64,000 nucleotides of DNA from Dromiciops gliroides (taxonomy: Eukaryota; Chordata; Mammalia; Microbiotheria; Microbiotheriidae), in assembly GCF_019393635.1 (NCBI RefSeq), contig NC_057862.1:417801669-417865668 (forward strand), in the 5' to 3' direction. The notes beneath the pieces are model-generated. The model saw nothing but the letters and a program-made list of their open reading frames with translations. It was not told the origin of the DNA and ran no database searches. Below are positions 33,560 through 44,960 of the stretch, one piece after another; within the stretch, counting starts at the first letter, position 1, and the number at the start of each line of letters is the position of its first letter. The position numbers and the translations under genes were made by a program.

Positions 33560-33935
33560 TACAACCCTTGTTTATGTCATCCCTTCTCCCTAGAATTGCT
33601 GTCTGCCTCCTCCTCTTCTTCCTTCTCCTCACACATACTCCCCATTATCACTTCCTTTATGAATCTTTCTTCAACTACTCTAGCTCACACTAATCTCTTC
33701 CCTTCTGAGAATATTGTATTTTGGCCCATTATCATATTTGGCTTTGTATAGTTTTCTAATTATTTCATGTGTCTTTTATTGTTGTCCCCAAACAGATGGA
33801 AAATAGTATAGTGATATGGATCTGAGGAGTAGAAATTCTTTGAGGTCAGAAACAAGACTTCTCTTCCTGACCACTGCCATCTTCTCTTGTCTCCCCCGGC
33901 ACAGTCTAGCATAGAGCTGGGCACACCTTGGGCCA
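33560..33935 (+). repeat. L2 LINE 3' region
   Basis: Pyrimidine-rich lead-in, CTTTATGAATCTTTCTTCAAC, then CACAGTCTAGCATAGAGCTGGGCAC. Confidence 0.65.
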
Positions 33936-33939
33936 TGAA

Positions 33940-34354
33940 TCAGCAAATGCCTTCGATTCGCCCTGAATTATGAGCTAGCCTGAAATGAAAAGGGGCCGGC
34001 AGAGAGGAGCTAATCTAAGCCTGAGGGCTCCAAGGTCTGTGAGGGAGACCTTCTGGAACACACATTAATGACAGAAGGGATGCAGGGTTTCAATGTGTAA
34101 ATTCAGCACTTTATAAACGTTTCCAGTTAATTCACACACCCTCCACTGAGGGCCTGTTATTGTCCCAGTCTAATAGGTGTAGACATTAAGGTGCAGAGAG
34201 GCTGGATAATTTGCTCTAGGCAATCCAGCATATCAACTGCAGAGCAGGAAAAAGAATACACAATGAGTTAGGAATCCCTGACTCCCCTTTCAAGGGTTTA
34301 ATCTGACAGTGAATTGTGATGAGACTCAGTCTCCCATCCCCCTACTCCCAACAG
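33940..34354. other. Unique sequence, no gene seen
   Basis: No repeat recognised. It includes the pyrimidine tract of the next candidate exon. Confidence 0.3.
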
Positions 34355-34451
34355 GCAGCTGACTGGTGCCCAGGAGCCGGAGAAGTAACCTGGCCACTGT
34401 GGGAAGGGAGAGGAAGAAGCACTGTAGCCCAGAGTACTGGGAAACTGTGCG
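34355..34451 (+). other. Candidate exon (phase-compatible set, member 1)
   Basis: Acceptor tract TCTCCCATCCCCCTACTCCCAACAG ends at 34354. A consensus donor GTAAGT is at 34452-34457. One frame is open (AADWCPGAGEVTWPLWEGRG.. to ..STGKLC plus one base), and the other two contain stops. It starts in phase 0 and ends with one base over, which fits the two bases leading the candidate exon at 45110. I recognise no protein family. Confidence 0.35.
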
Positions 34452-34535
34452 GTAAGTTGGTGGAGTCATTTCTTTTAGGTCAATTGATCAAGCTAAGCCC
34501 AGTTAGACCAGCGCAGGCATACAAAGGACACCAAA

Positions 34536-34691
34536 TGGGGCAGCTAGGTGGCACAGTGGATAGAGCACCAGCCCTGGAGTCAGGAGTACCTGAGTTCAAA
34601 TCCAGCCTCAGACACTTAACACTTATTAGCTGTGTGACCCTGGGCAAGTCACTTAACCCCAATTGCCTCACTAAAAAAGAAAAAAACAAAA
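34536..34691 (+). mobile_element. Short-form SINE
   Basis: ACAAAGGACACCAAA at 34521-34535 and 34692-34706. It starts 84 bp after the donor of the candidate exon. Confidence 0.94.
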
Positions 34692-34709
34692 ACAAAGGAC
34701 ACCAAACTC

Positions 34710-36060
34710 AGAGGCAAAGGTAGGAAGGACTAGCATGAGACAGCCCAGAGGGAACTATCTGGGGAAACTAGGGCATATCAGTTAAGAAGGGACCTTGTTC
34801 CTTACCACCCCATAGTGGAGGCAAATGACAGGACAGCGAATGGCTGGAGCTTAAGTCCTACCCTTTTTTCCAGGCTTCCACACCTTCCCTATTCATGGCC
34901 CAAGATGCTACAGTATTTCCATTGTTGGTAGGAGCTGTAGACCAGCTCCCCAGCTGGGTCTGTGTGAAACTAGGGTCCAAAGCAGGCCTCATCTGGGATT
35001 CTCAGTGGCCTTCTCCCCAGCTCAGCTCACAGCTTTTTCAGTGCAAGGAGCTCCAGGATTGCCTCTGCTTACCTGTCCTGTTGTTATTGCTGGGGAACTG
35101 TTCTCTTCAGGGCTCATTGGGAAAACGACTCCTTCTAGGGCCAGATGTCACTGCTGCGTTCCCTCCATGAGCAAATTCACTACCCCCCTGAGAGACGTTA
35201 CTCTCCATTACCTGCACTGGGGTAGGCTCAGACTCTGCCATTATTTCCACCCAAGACCTAGCGACTATGAGTGAAGAGTGGCAATAGTTCCCCCGTTCAT
35301 TTCTTATTTAAAACCATCAGCAAGAGAATGGAGGGAGAAATAATTCACCAAGAGCTTAAACAGCCCAAAAAACCGGGTGCCTGGACTATTCATAACAAGT
35401 GCCCTCCTCTGAGAGCAGCTGGTCGGGTCATAGATCAATCAGCCAAAGCCCAGGGAACTTTCATCTGCTCCTGGAGTCTCCATCAGTCGGAACTGGAGGA
35501 GGAAAACATGTGCATTTTGAAGGATGCTCTTAAATAAGGTTAAAGAAAAATCTTTCCTGGCCAGGCGCCTTTCATCTCCTCCCTTCTGCATCTGAAACCT
35601 CCCTCTGTGTCTTCTGCTCCCCAACCCGCGCCCCACCCCCCACGTCTGGCACAACAGAGAGCGAATTGTTTACCGTCTCCAGGGAGAATAACTCGTGACA
35701 TTTCATTACGTATGTACTCTTATACCTCTACTGACTTATGGCCCACTTTTTTTTGGAATGACATCAAATGCTGAATGATGATAATGCTACCAGCTCATGC
35801 TTTGCTGGTCTAGTTGTTGGCCCCCATGGCCCCCAGACCATCTTGGTGTGCCCCAAGATAGGCAGGCTTTGGGGGAGCTGTGCTCTCAAAGATAGCATGG
35901 CAGGAAAACACATTAGGAGCCCTGGATTGTTAGGCCCTTATTATTGGCCAAATGAATGGAATAAATTGAGTCCAGAAGAGATGAAGAGATCTTGCCTATG
36001 ATCCTCTCTTTCTTCAGGATGACCCCACTACTGACACCTCACCTTTTCCAATTGACTTTT
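34710..36060. other. Unique sequence, possible conserved block
   Basis: 35270-35740 is repeat-free with GAATTGTTTACCG, CTCGTGACATTTCATTACG and AGGTTAAAGAAAAATC. An 88-codon frame there looks like chance. No gene called. Confidence 0.3.
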
Positions 36061-36074
36061 TGTTTTCTTTTAGG

Positions 36075-36400
36075 ATCATAAAACCATAAAGTAAGTACTG
36101 GAAGGGACCCCAGATGCCATCTTGTCCATTTATTTACTGATGAAGAAATGCAGGTCCAGTGACTTGTCCTAGGTCACACTGGTAATTTGGGGGGGGGGAG
36201 TCCAGATTTGTGCTTTTACCACTGTATGGAACTCTCAGTGTGGAAACACCCCTTATACACATATGTTGACAACTCCTCTGTAATATAGTATTAGTTGCCT
36301 AGGGAGATGAGAGGGTAAGCCCCTTGACCATAGTCCCATAGCTAGTATATGTCAGAGATAGGGCTGGAACCCAGGTCTTCCTGCCTCCAAGGCATATTTC
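36075..36400 (-). repeat. MIR/THER-like fragments
   Basis: TTTACTGATGAAGAAATGCAGGTCC..GGTCACACTGGTAATTT, and a second piece CATAGCTAGTATATGTCAG..GGAACCCAGGTCTTCC. Confidence 0.6.
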
Positions 36401-36699
36401 TATAAACCATCCAGTCCTTTTGTGGTGGCTAAAGTGATTTCTCCTCACTCCTCTTTCCTATCTCAGTGTAAATGTTATAATTATGCCCTTTTCCCTAGTC
36501 TCCTTCCATTCCTTCTCAGATCCTGTCCCTGATACTCACTAATTTGGACTGTGGACATATCAGGGAACCTCTGCCAAAAAAAAAAAATCCATTCATCCAC
36601 TCAAAACTTATTTATTTATTTATGTTTTGTTCATTTAAATCCTTTTACAATCTCACCCATATTATTTAATTTATTGCTGCCATTGTTTATTTATATTTA

Positions 36700-36785
36700 T
36701 GTATTTTATTTATGTGTATGTATATATATGTACACCCCCCCCACACGCACACATATACATATGTACATACACATATACATATTCC
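36700..36785. repeat. Low-complexity TATG/CACA tract
   Basis: Alternating purine-pyrimidine runs (GTGTATGTATATATATGTAC, ACATATACATATGTACATAC) with a C-run between them. Confidence 0.85.
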
Positions 36786-36913
36786 CCTATTAGATAGTAA
36801 GCTCCTTGAGGGCAGGGATTACTTCTTGCCTCTTTTGGTATCCCCAGCTCTTAACACAATGCCTGGCACATAGTAAACGCTTAATAAATAAATATTTATT
36901 TATTTATTTTGCA

Positions 36914-37045
36914 GGGCAATGAGGGTTAAGTGACTTGCCCAGGCTCACACAGCTAGTAAGTGTCAAGTGTCTGAGGCCAAATTTGAACTCAGGTCCTCCT
37001 GAATCCAGAGCCAGTGCTTTATTCACTCTGCCACCTAGCTGCCCC
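36914..37045 (-). mobile_element. Short-form SINE
   Basis: CAGGGCAATGAGGG to CACCTAGCTGCCCC. It lies in the L2 end, with TTAATAAATA/TTACTAAATA as a diverged duplication. Confidence 0.88.
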
Positions 37046-37184
37046 TTACTAAATATTTGTTAAATTGAATTGAGTTAGGCAACTGAAAACCCTGAGGGTA
37101 AGATCAGGAAGTCTCTGATCCCTTAGCTAAGGGCTCAAAAACCATTTCTAACCAATAAAAGTAGTCCTCTGTCTTAACCTGTAT

Positions 37185-37385
37185 AAATCTTTTAATCATT
37201 CTTTCATTTGATTCTCCAAACAACCCCAAAGGGTTGGTGGGGGCAGACCTTAATACTCTGGTTTTATATGTAAGGAAATTGAAACCCAGAGAGAGGAAAT
37301 TATTTGTCCAAGGTCACAAAAGCTGATTAAAGTCAGAGGTGGAGTCCAGGGCTCCTCTCTACTGATAGTGCTTCCTTCATTTCCC
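37185..37385 (-). repeat. MIR element
   Basis: TTCATTTGATTCTCCAAACAACC, GGAAATTGAAACCCAGAGAGAGG, TTGTCCAAGGTCACAAAAGC. Confidence 0.75.
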
Positions 37386-37479
37386 CCTTCCATTGGTCAT
37401 CTACCTCTTGCCTAGGGAGTAGAGGAACAGAGCTAGAGAGCCACAATTCCCTTTTCCTTAAAGCCTCATATCCCTGTGT

Positions 37480-37760
37480 CCACAGCAGGAACCACATGTG
37501 TCAAACGCTCGTTATAGCTCACATGCCCTCTGGATTCTACCCATTCTTCAAAGCTCAGCTCTTCTGTGAAGCCTTCTGGGATGTTTCTCATCTCTCCCAC
37601 ACTAATCTCTCCTCAAACCAATCACCCCTCTCAATCTACCCCATGACGAGTTCCTCAACCATTCTGGACATGAGTCCCATTTCCCCAGTTACATTGGCAC
37701 TTCCTTGAAGGCAGAGGCCAGGCACAATCTCCTCTTGTGCAGATCAGGGAGATTTAATAA
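37480..37760 (+). repeat. L2 LINE fragment
   Basis: CATTCTTCAAAGCTCAGCTCTTCTGTGAAGCC.. is the standard L2 3' block. Confidence 0.8.
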
Positions 37761-37914
37761 ACAGACTTACTAGTTCACAGGCCTCTGCTCCCCTGTCTCT
37801 GTCCTCTGCATACATACCCAGAGCATTCACAATGGGAGGGACCTTCACCGGCCAAGAACACAGAAGGCTGCGGGTGCAAGGAGAAAGGACAAGCTTTGTC
37901 ATTTTCTCCTTCCT

Positions 37915-38095
37915 TTCCAGAGGCATACAATGGCAGAGCTAGAAGGGAAGTCAGATGGCCCTCCAGCCAATGGAGCAAACTGAGGTCCAGTGAAGGGAGA
38001 GCAACTTGCTAAATAGACGTGCAGCAGGTTAGTAGCCAAGGTAAGGCTATATCCCAGGCCTCCTGCCCCCCAGACCAATGGGACGTGTGGTACTG
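37915..38095 (-). repeat. MIR/THER-like repeat
   Basis: GCAGAGCTAGAAGGGAAGTCAG, ACTGAGGTCCAGTGAAGGGAG, CCCAGGCCTCCTGCCC. Confidence 0.55.
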
Positions 38096-38099
38096 TGTC

Positions 38100-38574
38100 T
38101 GTACCACAAATGGAGCCCATGGCTCGAGCAAGAAGAGCCACTTTCAAAACAGGGAGAAAATGTCTCAGGGATGAAGAGAGGACTGGAGAAAGACAAGTCT
38201 CTGCAGGTTGAGCCCTAGAATTTAGTGGACTAGAGACTGTTGTCTAAGGAACAGGGTGGAGGGCAAGGGTCATCATGGACCCTTTTTCTTTTTCATTGTT
38301 CAAGCCCTTACCTCTCTTCCTGAACCACTGTTTATAAGACTGGTGTCATAAAGCAAAAAACATACCCTCCCTACATATTGTGAAATAGCATTTGAACACC
38401 AGCTCATGGGATCCCATGCCTTACAGCTCAGTCATCTCCGAGGACCCCTTCTCCCAAAGGAGGAAAACAGGTCCTTCAAAATGACCAGGGCATTATTGCT
38501 TCTGCTGCTACCATTACCACCACCACTGCCTCCACCGCTGCTTCTGCCACTGCCACCACCCCATTTATATATTT
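38100..38574. other. Unique sequence with a triplet-rich tract
   Basis: 38495-38560 is rich in CTG/CCA triplets (TGCTGCTACCATTACCACCACC). No gene supported. Confidence 0.35.
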
Positions 38575-38850
38575 CTTTTAGGATATGTAAAGTGTTTCCC
38601 ATTCCCATCTCATTCAAACCTCTTTACACCCCTAAGAAGTATAGTAGTCCAAGTATTATCACTCCCATTTCACAGATAAGGAAACTGAGGCTAAGACAAA
38701 AGAGCTACACTGCTGCCTGTAGGCTGGGAACACACATGAAACAAGTGAGGGGCACTGCACCATAATGCAGAGATCCCTGGACTTGGAGTCAGGAAAGCTG
38801 GTCTCCAATCTCACCTCAGAGAGCTCCCTGAGCAGCCTGCCTTGGTGGAG
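38575..38850. repeat. Two MIR fragments in opposite orientation
   Basis: Minus-type CACAGATAAGGAAACTGAGGC at 38672, then plus-type GGACTTGGAGTCAGGAAAGC at 38778. Confidence 0.65.
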
Positions 38851-38859
38851 GAGTCAGCA

Positions 38860-39133
38860 GGTCTTGAATTTAACTAGGTCAAGGCAGAGGCACTGTAGTT
38901 AGCATTGTTGCAAATAAATGCAATTAAAATAACTCTGTGAACCCCTCCCCCAAGTATAAGCTAAATAAGATTCCTGGTTAAAGCAAGGCAAGGATGGTTG
39001 CTGGAGAGGCCTAGCAGTTTAAAGAACAGGAGAGATTGAGGGAGTCCCTTCTCCCCCTGGTCCTGTGCAGGGACCCTGCATACCCCCATGGTACCCCCCC
39101 CATTCCCAGTTGCCACTCTCCCTGTAGGAAGAT
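38860..39133. other. Unique sequence, no gene seen
   Basis: No recognised repeat. C-rich near 39050-39120. Confidence 0.3.
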
Positions 39134-39142
39134 ACTCACCTT

Positions 39143-39446
39143 CATTGTTGTATCATTCTCAAAGAGGACCATGACATCAGGGTGATGTCATGACTTGCCC
39201 TGAATTGGATTTAAGTGAGGGAGGGCTTTGCAAGGCCACCAACCTCACTTTCTCCTCCAGAGTCATCTGGGTCCACTGGCAAGATATAAATCAGGATGCC
39301 TGGAGATAGCCTCAGATGTTTAAGGCAATTGGGATTAAGTGACTTGCCCAGGGTCACACAGCTAGTACATGTCCAAGGTGAAATTTGAACTCAGGTCCTC
39401 CTGACTCCAGGGCTAGTGCTTTATCCACTGCACCACCTAGCTGCCC
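39143..39446 (-). mobile_element. Third-type SINE (tRNA head plus TGATGTCATGAC body)
   Basis: The minus strand runs from the usual tRNA head through CTTAAACATCTGAGGC to a distinct body containing complements of GGCAAGATATAAATCAGG, GAATTGGATTTAAGTGAGGG and AGAGGACCATGACATCAGGG. ACTCACCTTCAT at its left edge (about 39134-39145) and from 39447 is the target duplication. Confidence 0.75.
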
Positions 39447-39489
39447 ACTCACCTTCATAGGCATAAAACAAGACTCCAGGCCGTTTGAA

Positions 39490-39745
39490 AGGCAGAATGT
39501 AGAGTGGATAGAGTGCTGATCATGAGTCAGGATGAGCTGGGTTCGAATTCCTCCCAGGCTGCTTACAAGTTGCATGATCGTGGGCAGGTCATTAGACTCC
39601 CTGACCCACAGTTTCCTCACCTTTAAAATAAGGACAGTCATCTTTGCATGACCAGGACTGTTTTCAGGACAAAATGAGACAAAGAACATAGAACGCTTTA
39701 CAAACTCTAGCCCCCTTTAAGAAGATGAGTTATTGTTATTGTCAG
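39490..39745 (+). repeat. MIR element
   Basis: GAGTGGATAGAGTGCTGATC, GTGGGCAGGTCATTAGACTCC, CAGTTTCCTCACCTTTAAAATAAGG. Confidence 0.75.
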
Positions 39746-40017
39746 TCTCACATACCCTGATTCCAGTCCAGCATTTATTGAGTCCTCTTCAGTGCTCTGC
39801 CTGAGGAGGAAGGGGACACTCTGGGGACAGCACCAGGGCTCACACTCTTCCTTCCTCTCCTAGGAGCAAACCAGAAAGGGAATGGGAAAGGCCTGGACTC
39901 TGTGACCTCCCAATTCTTGTTCTCTGCGATTCTCCAGCCTGCCTTTCCCGTCTCTGACAGCTGGGTGTTTTTTTAGAGTCCCCTTTCTTTCCAGATGAAG
40001 GATTTGTCAAAGATTTA

Positions 40018-40229
40018 TTTATTTATTTATTCATTTATTCATTCATTCATTTATCTATCTATCTATCTATCTATTTAATTAATTTATTTATTTGCGGGGC
40101 AGTGGGGGTTAAGTGACTTGCCCAGGGTCACACAGCTAGTAAGTGTCAAGTATCTGAGGCCAGATTTGAACTCAGGTCCTCCTGAATCCAAGGCCCGTGC
40201 TCTATCCACTGCGCCACCTAGTTGCCCCC
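40018..40229 (-). mobile_element. Short-form SINE with tetranucleotide tail
   Basis: TGTCAAAGATTTA at 40005-40017 and 40230-40242. The tail complement has grown into TTTA/TTCA/ATCT units (40018-40095). Confidence 0.93.
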
Positions 40230-40564
40230 TGTCAAAGATTTATAAATCTGTAAAGAATGTGCAGAGGGGACTGTCGGGTGCCCAGAGGTTGGACTCACTG
40301 AGCTTCCTATTATCAGCCCAAGATAAGAAAAAAGTGAAGTTTAACCTCTCCCCTGGAGGGAGGGGGCTCCAGATAAAGAACTCTGGCATGGGGAGGCAGG
40401 ACAAAAAATGGATTTTGCTCCAAGAAACCAAGGAGAGTCATGGGGTTGCCTACCCCAAGAACACAGTGATTCCAGCTACCATAAAGAATGAGACTTCCCT
40501 GATTGTTGCAACATGTAACATACACGAATTCAATTTTAATGTGCTAAATGATGATGTAGGAGAG

Positions 40565-40710
40565 GCACTGGTGAATAGTGGGGTGGAAAGACAGTCCTGG
40601 AGTCAGGAGGACCTAGGTCTAAGTTTCACCTCAGAAACATTTCAGCTGGATAATGCTGGGCAAGTCACTTAACCACCCTGTCCCCCAGTCACCTCAGTAA
40701 TACAGTTATT
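40565..40710 (+). repeat. MIR element
   Basis: CCTGGAGTCAGGAGGACCTAGG..GGGCAAGTCACTTAACC. Confidence 0.7.
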
Positions 40711-41220
40711 CCTTCCACATCTTGGGGACTAGAGCCATGGCACCCCTCTGATCTGGAAAATCCACATAAAAATTTTTTTGTCTTCTGTTTGTAACAGAGA
40801 AGTCTGATTTTTTCTTTTTTTTATGGGCTGTTTACAGTGTCTGATTGGAAAATTTGGGTTAAATATTTGGTCATAGGCTCTGTGTTGTCTGCAGGCCTTC
40901 ACTTATCTGCGGCTTCCATAAAACTCCTCTAAAATTGCCATTTAATTTCTTATGCTGACCTGCAATATATCAAAACTGCTATGGGGAAAGTCGCAATGTG
41001 GAAGGGATAACTGTATTAGTAAGTGAAAAGAGGTTGCCAAACTGCTTTGATAGAGCCAGTTTCTTCATAACCTGGTCGGCATCTATGGTGTCTTTTTTTA
41101 ATGGTGTCTTAAAAGCTGTGTGTTTTAGCCCATGGTGGGACTTTGTGGGGGTGGGGGGGGCGGTAATAGTACAACATTTATTGAGTATCTACTGATCCCA
41201 GAAGATTGCTAAGAGGCACA
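40711..41220. other. Unique sequence, no gene seen
   Basis: No repeat or gene recognised. A G-run occurs at 41150-41162. Confidence 0.3.
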
Positions 41221-41224
41221 GAAC

Positions 41225-41400
41225 CTGCAGGGCACATTGGAAAGACTAGCTTTGAAGTAAGAGGATCTGGGTTCAAATCCTATCCTTACCACAAATTTAG
41301 GCTTACTACCTGTGTGATGCTGGACAAATGACTTCCTTCTCTGTAAAAGGGGTCAGACTAGGTGATTTCTAAGGTTCCTTCCAGTTCTAAATCAATAATT
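41225..41400 (+). repeat. MIR element
   Basis: GGATCTGGGTTCAAATCC, CTACCTGTGTGATGCTGGAC, GGTGATTTCTAAGGTTCCTTCC. Confidence 0.75.
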
Positions 41401-41444
41401 CATCAATAAGAATTTACTATAATCCTATGAAATGGTCAATTAAT

Positions 41445-41770
41445 TTCAATCCAACTCAACAAACACTTATTAAGTGCCTACTGAATGCAAGACTCTTGCC
41501 TTTTGGAACACAAAGGTAGACAATATGGATTCTGGTCTCTGCAGTTTACCATCTAATGACAGGCATGTGGCATATGCTGACCACTGTGGTATAGAGCAGA
41601 CAACAGGAGAAAGAAGGAATGAACAAATTCATGAAAAACATTTATTAACCAAGCACTTGGTAGCTACATAAAGAAGAAAGTAAGTCCCTGATTTCATGGA
41701 GCTCACATTCTAGTGGGGAGACAACATACAGAGAATTTATTGTCTTCATGTCAGATGTCAAGGTGCCATG
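41445..41770 (+). repeat. Ancient interspersed repeat (family B) fragments
   Basis: CAACAAACACTTATTAAGTGCC at 41457 and TCATGGAGCTCACATTCTAG at 41694. Confidence 0.55.
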
Positions 41771-41850
41771 GTCCTTAGGGTACAACAACAAATCAGACAG
41801 TGATGCATCTTCCTTAGTCATTTCTACTAATAAAATCATATTGGTTTCTG

Positions 41851-41991
41851 GGGCAGCTAGGTGGCGCAAGGGATAAAGCACCAGTCCTGGATTCAGGAGT
41901 ACCTGAGTTCAAATCCAGCCTTAGACACTTACTACTTACTATCTGTGTGACCCTGGGCAAGTCACTTAACCCTCATTGCCCCACCAAAAAA
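41851..41991 (+). mobile_element. Short-form SINE
   Basis: AAAATCATATTGGTTTCTG at 41832-41850 and a nearly identical AAAATCATATCAGTTTCTG at 41992-42010. The two mismatches suggest some age. Confidence 0.92.
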
Positions 41992-42010
41992 AAAATCATA
42001 TCAGTTTCTG

Positions 42011-42475
42011 ATGCTGAGCCATTTGATTGTGGCAAGGACTTTGGTGATGGGAGCTTTCTTTCCCAGATCTTTTTCAGGAACTATAGCTACAAGTCTAAGA
42101 GGCAAAGAGAAGGCCATGAAAACTCTGAGGATGGAGAGATCATACCAAGGAACATAGAAATGCGATGGCTCTTATTTCTGCCTTGAAACAGAATCAGGCC
42201 AAATAGCTGCCTTCTTCTCGGATCCTGCTCCCACTCCCAGGATCCCCAAGGGGCAGAATTCACTTCACGTTTGCTGTTTGAGGTTCATGCTGATGGAAGT
42301 TTTTGGAAACCTCTGCACTGCTCTGTAGCTCTGGGCCCCAAAGTGAGGGTTTTCTTTGCTCTTTCAAGAACCTTAATGGAAACAGTCAGTTCTTCTCTCC
42401 CCCAGGAAATAGTTAATGCCTTGAAATATAGTTACAAAGTAGGGGTACTTATTAAATCAAAGGAGAAGCAGGGTG
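42011..42475. other. Unique sequence, no gene seen
   Basis: A 60-codon open stretch (DAEPFDCGKDFGDGSFLSQIFF..) follows the SINE. It is unrecognised and lacks splice support. Confidence 0.25.
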
Positions 42476-42484
42476 GTACATTGG

Positions 42485-42935
42485 AAACTCAACTCAAGCA
42501 AATATTTATTAAGTGCCTACTAGATGCAAGGAACTAGGATATTAGGGGATATGACATAAACATGGAGAAATAGAATACAAAGCAGGAGAATGAAGGGGTT
42601 GAAGGAAGGATAAGATAAGTTTTGTGACAATATTTGAGGAGGGACACTAATAGTTGGTGAGATCCGGAAAAGCTTCCCAGGAAGTGGTAGCTGAGTTGGG
42701 TCTTAAGGGAAGAGTATTCTGAAAGGTGTGGATGAGAAGGGAAGGCATGTCAGGCATGGGACATGGCTAGTACATACAGTTAGGAGATAGTAAGTCAAGC
42801 TTGGGGAACTGCTTGGACTGGACTAGAGGAGTGTGTGAAATAAAGTTGGAAGGGGAAAGATGCTTCAAGTCCTTTAACTACCAGGCTAAGAAGTCTATAT
42901 TTAATCCTCAAGGTAAGAAGGAGCCACTGAAGTTG
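42485..42935 (+). repeat. Ancient interspersed repeat (family B)
   Basis: CAACTCAAGCAAATATTTATTAAGTGCC, GCAGGAGAATGAAGGGGTTG, TCTATATTTAATCCTCAAGG. Confidence 0.6.
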
Positions 42936-42944
42936 GGTGGGGGT

Positions 42945-43210
42945 GAGGAAACCTAGGTTGTAATCTTGGCTTTGCAACTAGGATATAACTTTTTCTTTCT
43001 GGACCTCATTTTTCTCCTCTATAAAATGAGAATTTGAGTTATAATTTAATATTTTATTTCCTCCAATTACATGTAAAAACAATTTTAAAAATTCATTAAA
43101 TTTTTTTTTTTGATTTCCAAATTCTCTCCTTCATCAAGAAGGCAAGCAGTTCAATGAGTGTTTGAACTAGATGGTGTCTGAGGTCTCTCTGGGCTCTGAC
43201 ACTCTAGCTA
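42945..43210 (+). repeat. MIR split by an L1 3' scrap
   Basis: MIR pieces TTTTCTCCTCTATAAAATGAG and TTTGAACTAGATGGTGTCTGAGG. Between them 43037-43150 is a minus-strand L1 3' piece (TTTCCTCCAATTACATGTAAAAAC.., CAAGAAGGCAAGCAG). Confidence 0.65.
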
Positions 43211-43407
43211 ATTCACATAGAATCAACCTTGATTCCTGTGTTAATTAGGGAGAGGGACTGGACTGTGATTTAATTAATATCTGGAACTTCTGGGTGAGGA
43301 AACTTTCCTCTACCAAGGTTAACTGCTCTATGCATGCTTACTTGTAATCTCAGAGATGACCTAAAGCAGTGGTGTCAAACTTAAATAGAAATCCATTAAA
43401 TGGTAGA

Positions 43408-43630
43408 TAGGAGGAAGCTAGGTGGCACCTGGCCTAGAGTCAGAAAGACAAGAGTTCAAATCTGACCTCAGACACTTACTAGCTGTGTGACCCTGGGCAA
43501 ATCGCTTAATCATTACCTGCATAAAACTGGAGAGGGAAATGGAAAACCTCTCCAGTATCCTTGCCAAGAAAACCCCACGAACAGTTGGCCCACGGGGTTG
43601 TGAAGAGTCAAATGACTGAACAACAACAAA
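43408..43630 (+). mobile_element. Long-form SINE in the hAT element
   Basis: GGAAGCTAGGTGGCACC to GACTGAACAACAACAA. Confidence 0.85.
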
Positions 43631-43718
43631 CCATAGCTAAAGATCTCTGTTAGGCTCTGTGGCTGCTCATAGGTTTATTTATTGTTTTATTTTCTTAGAT
43701 ACTTCCCAATTACATTTT

Positions 43719-43862
43719 TTTTTGGTGAGGCAATTGGGGTTAAGTGACTTGCCCAGGGTCACACAGCTAGTAAGTGTCAAGTGTCTGAGGCCAGATTTGA
43801 ACTCAGGTCCTCCTGAATCCAGGGACTATGCTCTGTCCACTGTGCTACCTAGCTGCCCCCCC
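43719..43862 (-). mobile_element. Short-form SINE in the hAT element
   Basis: CCAATTACATTTT at 43706-43718 and 43863-43875. Confidence 0.92.
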
Positions 43863-43909
43863 CCAATTACATTTTAATCTGGGCAATGGTTGATGCCTCT
43901 GACCTAGGG

Positions 43910-44590
43910 CACAGAGGTTAAAAGATTTGCCTGAGGTAACACAGGCAGTATGTGTTGAGGTCACACTTGAACCCAGGTCTTTGTGGCTTTGAGACCAGCT
44001 TTCAATGCACCATACCATGCTGTCTCTCACTCCTACATTAATTACCTGGCAAAAAACATCACTTCCCATGAGGTGAAGTTTTTTGAGTGCAAGGCAATAA
44101 CAACCACCAATATTAATATAGTATTTAAAAGCTTGCCAAGGGCTTGATAATACATTATCTAGTTTGAACTTCATAGCAAGCCTGTGAGATACCTTGTACA
44201 AATATGATTGTCCCAATTTTATAGATGAAGAAGCTGAGGTTCTAAAAAGACTTACCTAGGGTCAAATAACTAGCAAGTAGTCATGGTATTGGGGCAGCTA
44301 GATAGTACAGTGGGTAGAGCGTTGGAGAAGACCTCAGTTCAAATGCAACCTCAGATACTTCTTAGCTGTGTGACCCTGGGAAAGTCACTTAGCCCTGTTT
44401 GCCTCAGTTTCCTCATCTGTAAAATGAGCTGGAGAAGGAAATGGCAAACCTCTCCACAGCATCTTTGCCAAGAAAACCTCAAATGGGGTCATGAAGAGTC
44501 AGACACTACTGAACAACAACCAGACACAGTGGCAGTATTTGAACTTGGGTCTTCCTGATTCTAAGCCACTATGCAATGCTACCTCTCAGA
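43910..44590 (-). repeat. MIR fragments with a long-form SINE
   Basis: MIR at 43910-44040 and at 44095-44290 plus 44521-44590 (TTGGGTCTTCCTGATTCTAAGCC), split by the SINE at 44291. Confidence 0.7.
44291..44520 (+). mobile_element. Long-form SINE
   Basis: GGGGCAGCTAGATAGTACAG to GACACTACTGAACAACAACC. Confidence 0.87.
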
Positions 44591-44769
44591 TAGACTGGAG
44601 TGTTCCATACTGGCCTGTAGGAGTCAAGACTTACAGGGACCAAGGCAGTTTTTGTAAACTATGAAGGACCGTAAGACCTCTTACATCCTTGCAGAGAGGA
44701 AGGAAGCGAAGGCTTCCTTTCAGCTCTCATGCCTCTTAAACAGCTAGGCCTCCCTCTGACCAGGGACGG

Positions 44770-44960
44770 AGTCTCATCAGTCACCGTGGCTAGTTAGTTT
44801 TAATGAAGTGTTTTAGAGTACAATTGGAGGAGGGCTTCATGCAGTTATTTTAATCTTATTTATTTGAAACAATGGCAACCTCAGTGCATCTTGACTTGGC
44901 CTATTTAAACTCAAGACCTGCTGACTCCCCCCAATTCAGGCTGCTCAGGGAGCACTTATC
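44770..44960. other. Possible conserved non-coding element
   Basis: Repeat-free block with CTAGTTAGTTTTAATGAAG, GCAGTTATTTTAATC and GAAACAATGGCAACC (SOX/homeodomain-like cores). It precedes the candidate exon at 45110. Confidence 0.3.

Larger units (their letters stand above)
36470..37080 (+). repeat. L2 3' end split by a SINE
   Basis: CTCCTTGAGGGCAGGGATTAC and CAATGCCTGGCACATAGTAAACGCTTAATAAAT, completed after the SINE by ACTAAATATTTGTTAAATTG. Confidence 0.85.
43367..43901 (+). mobile_element. hAT transposon with two SINE insertions
   Basis: Starts CAGTGGTGTCAAACTTAAATAG and ends GATGCCTCTG. ACCTAAAG (43359-43366) and ACCTAGGG (43902-43909) match at six of eight positions as an 8-bp hAT duplication. 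The original element was about 165 bp before the SINEs. Confidence 0.7.

Noticed and set aside
34895-35274. Overlapping 90-codon frames (MAQDATVFPLL.. and MAFSPAQLTAF..)
   Set aside because: Two frames overlap in the same GC-richer stretch with no domain and no splice signals, which is best explained by chance.
39134-39145. ACTCACCTTCAT as a minus-strand donor site
   Set aside because: It is the target duplication of the third-type SINE and recurs at 39447 without an exon.
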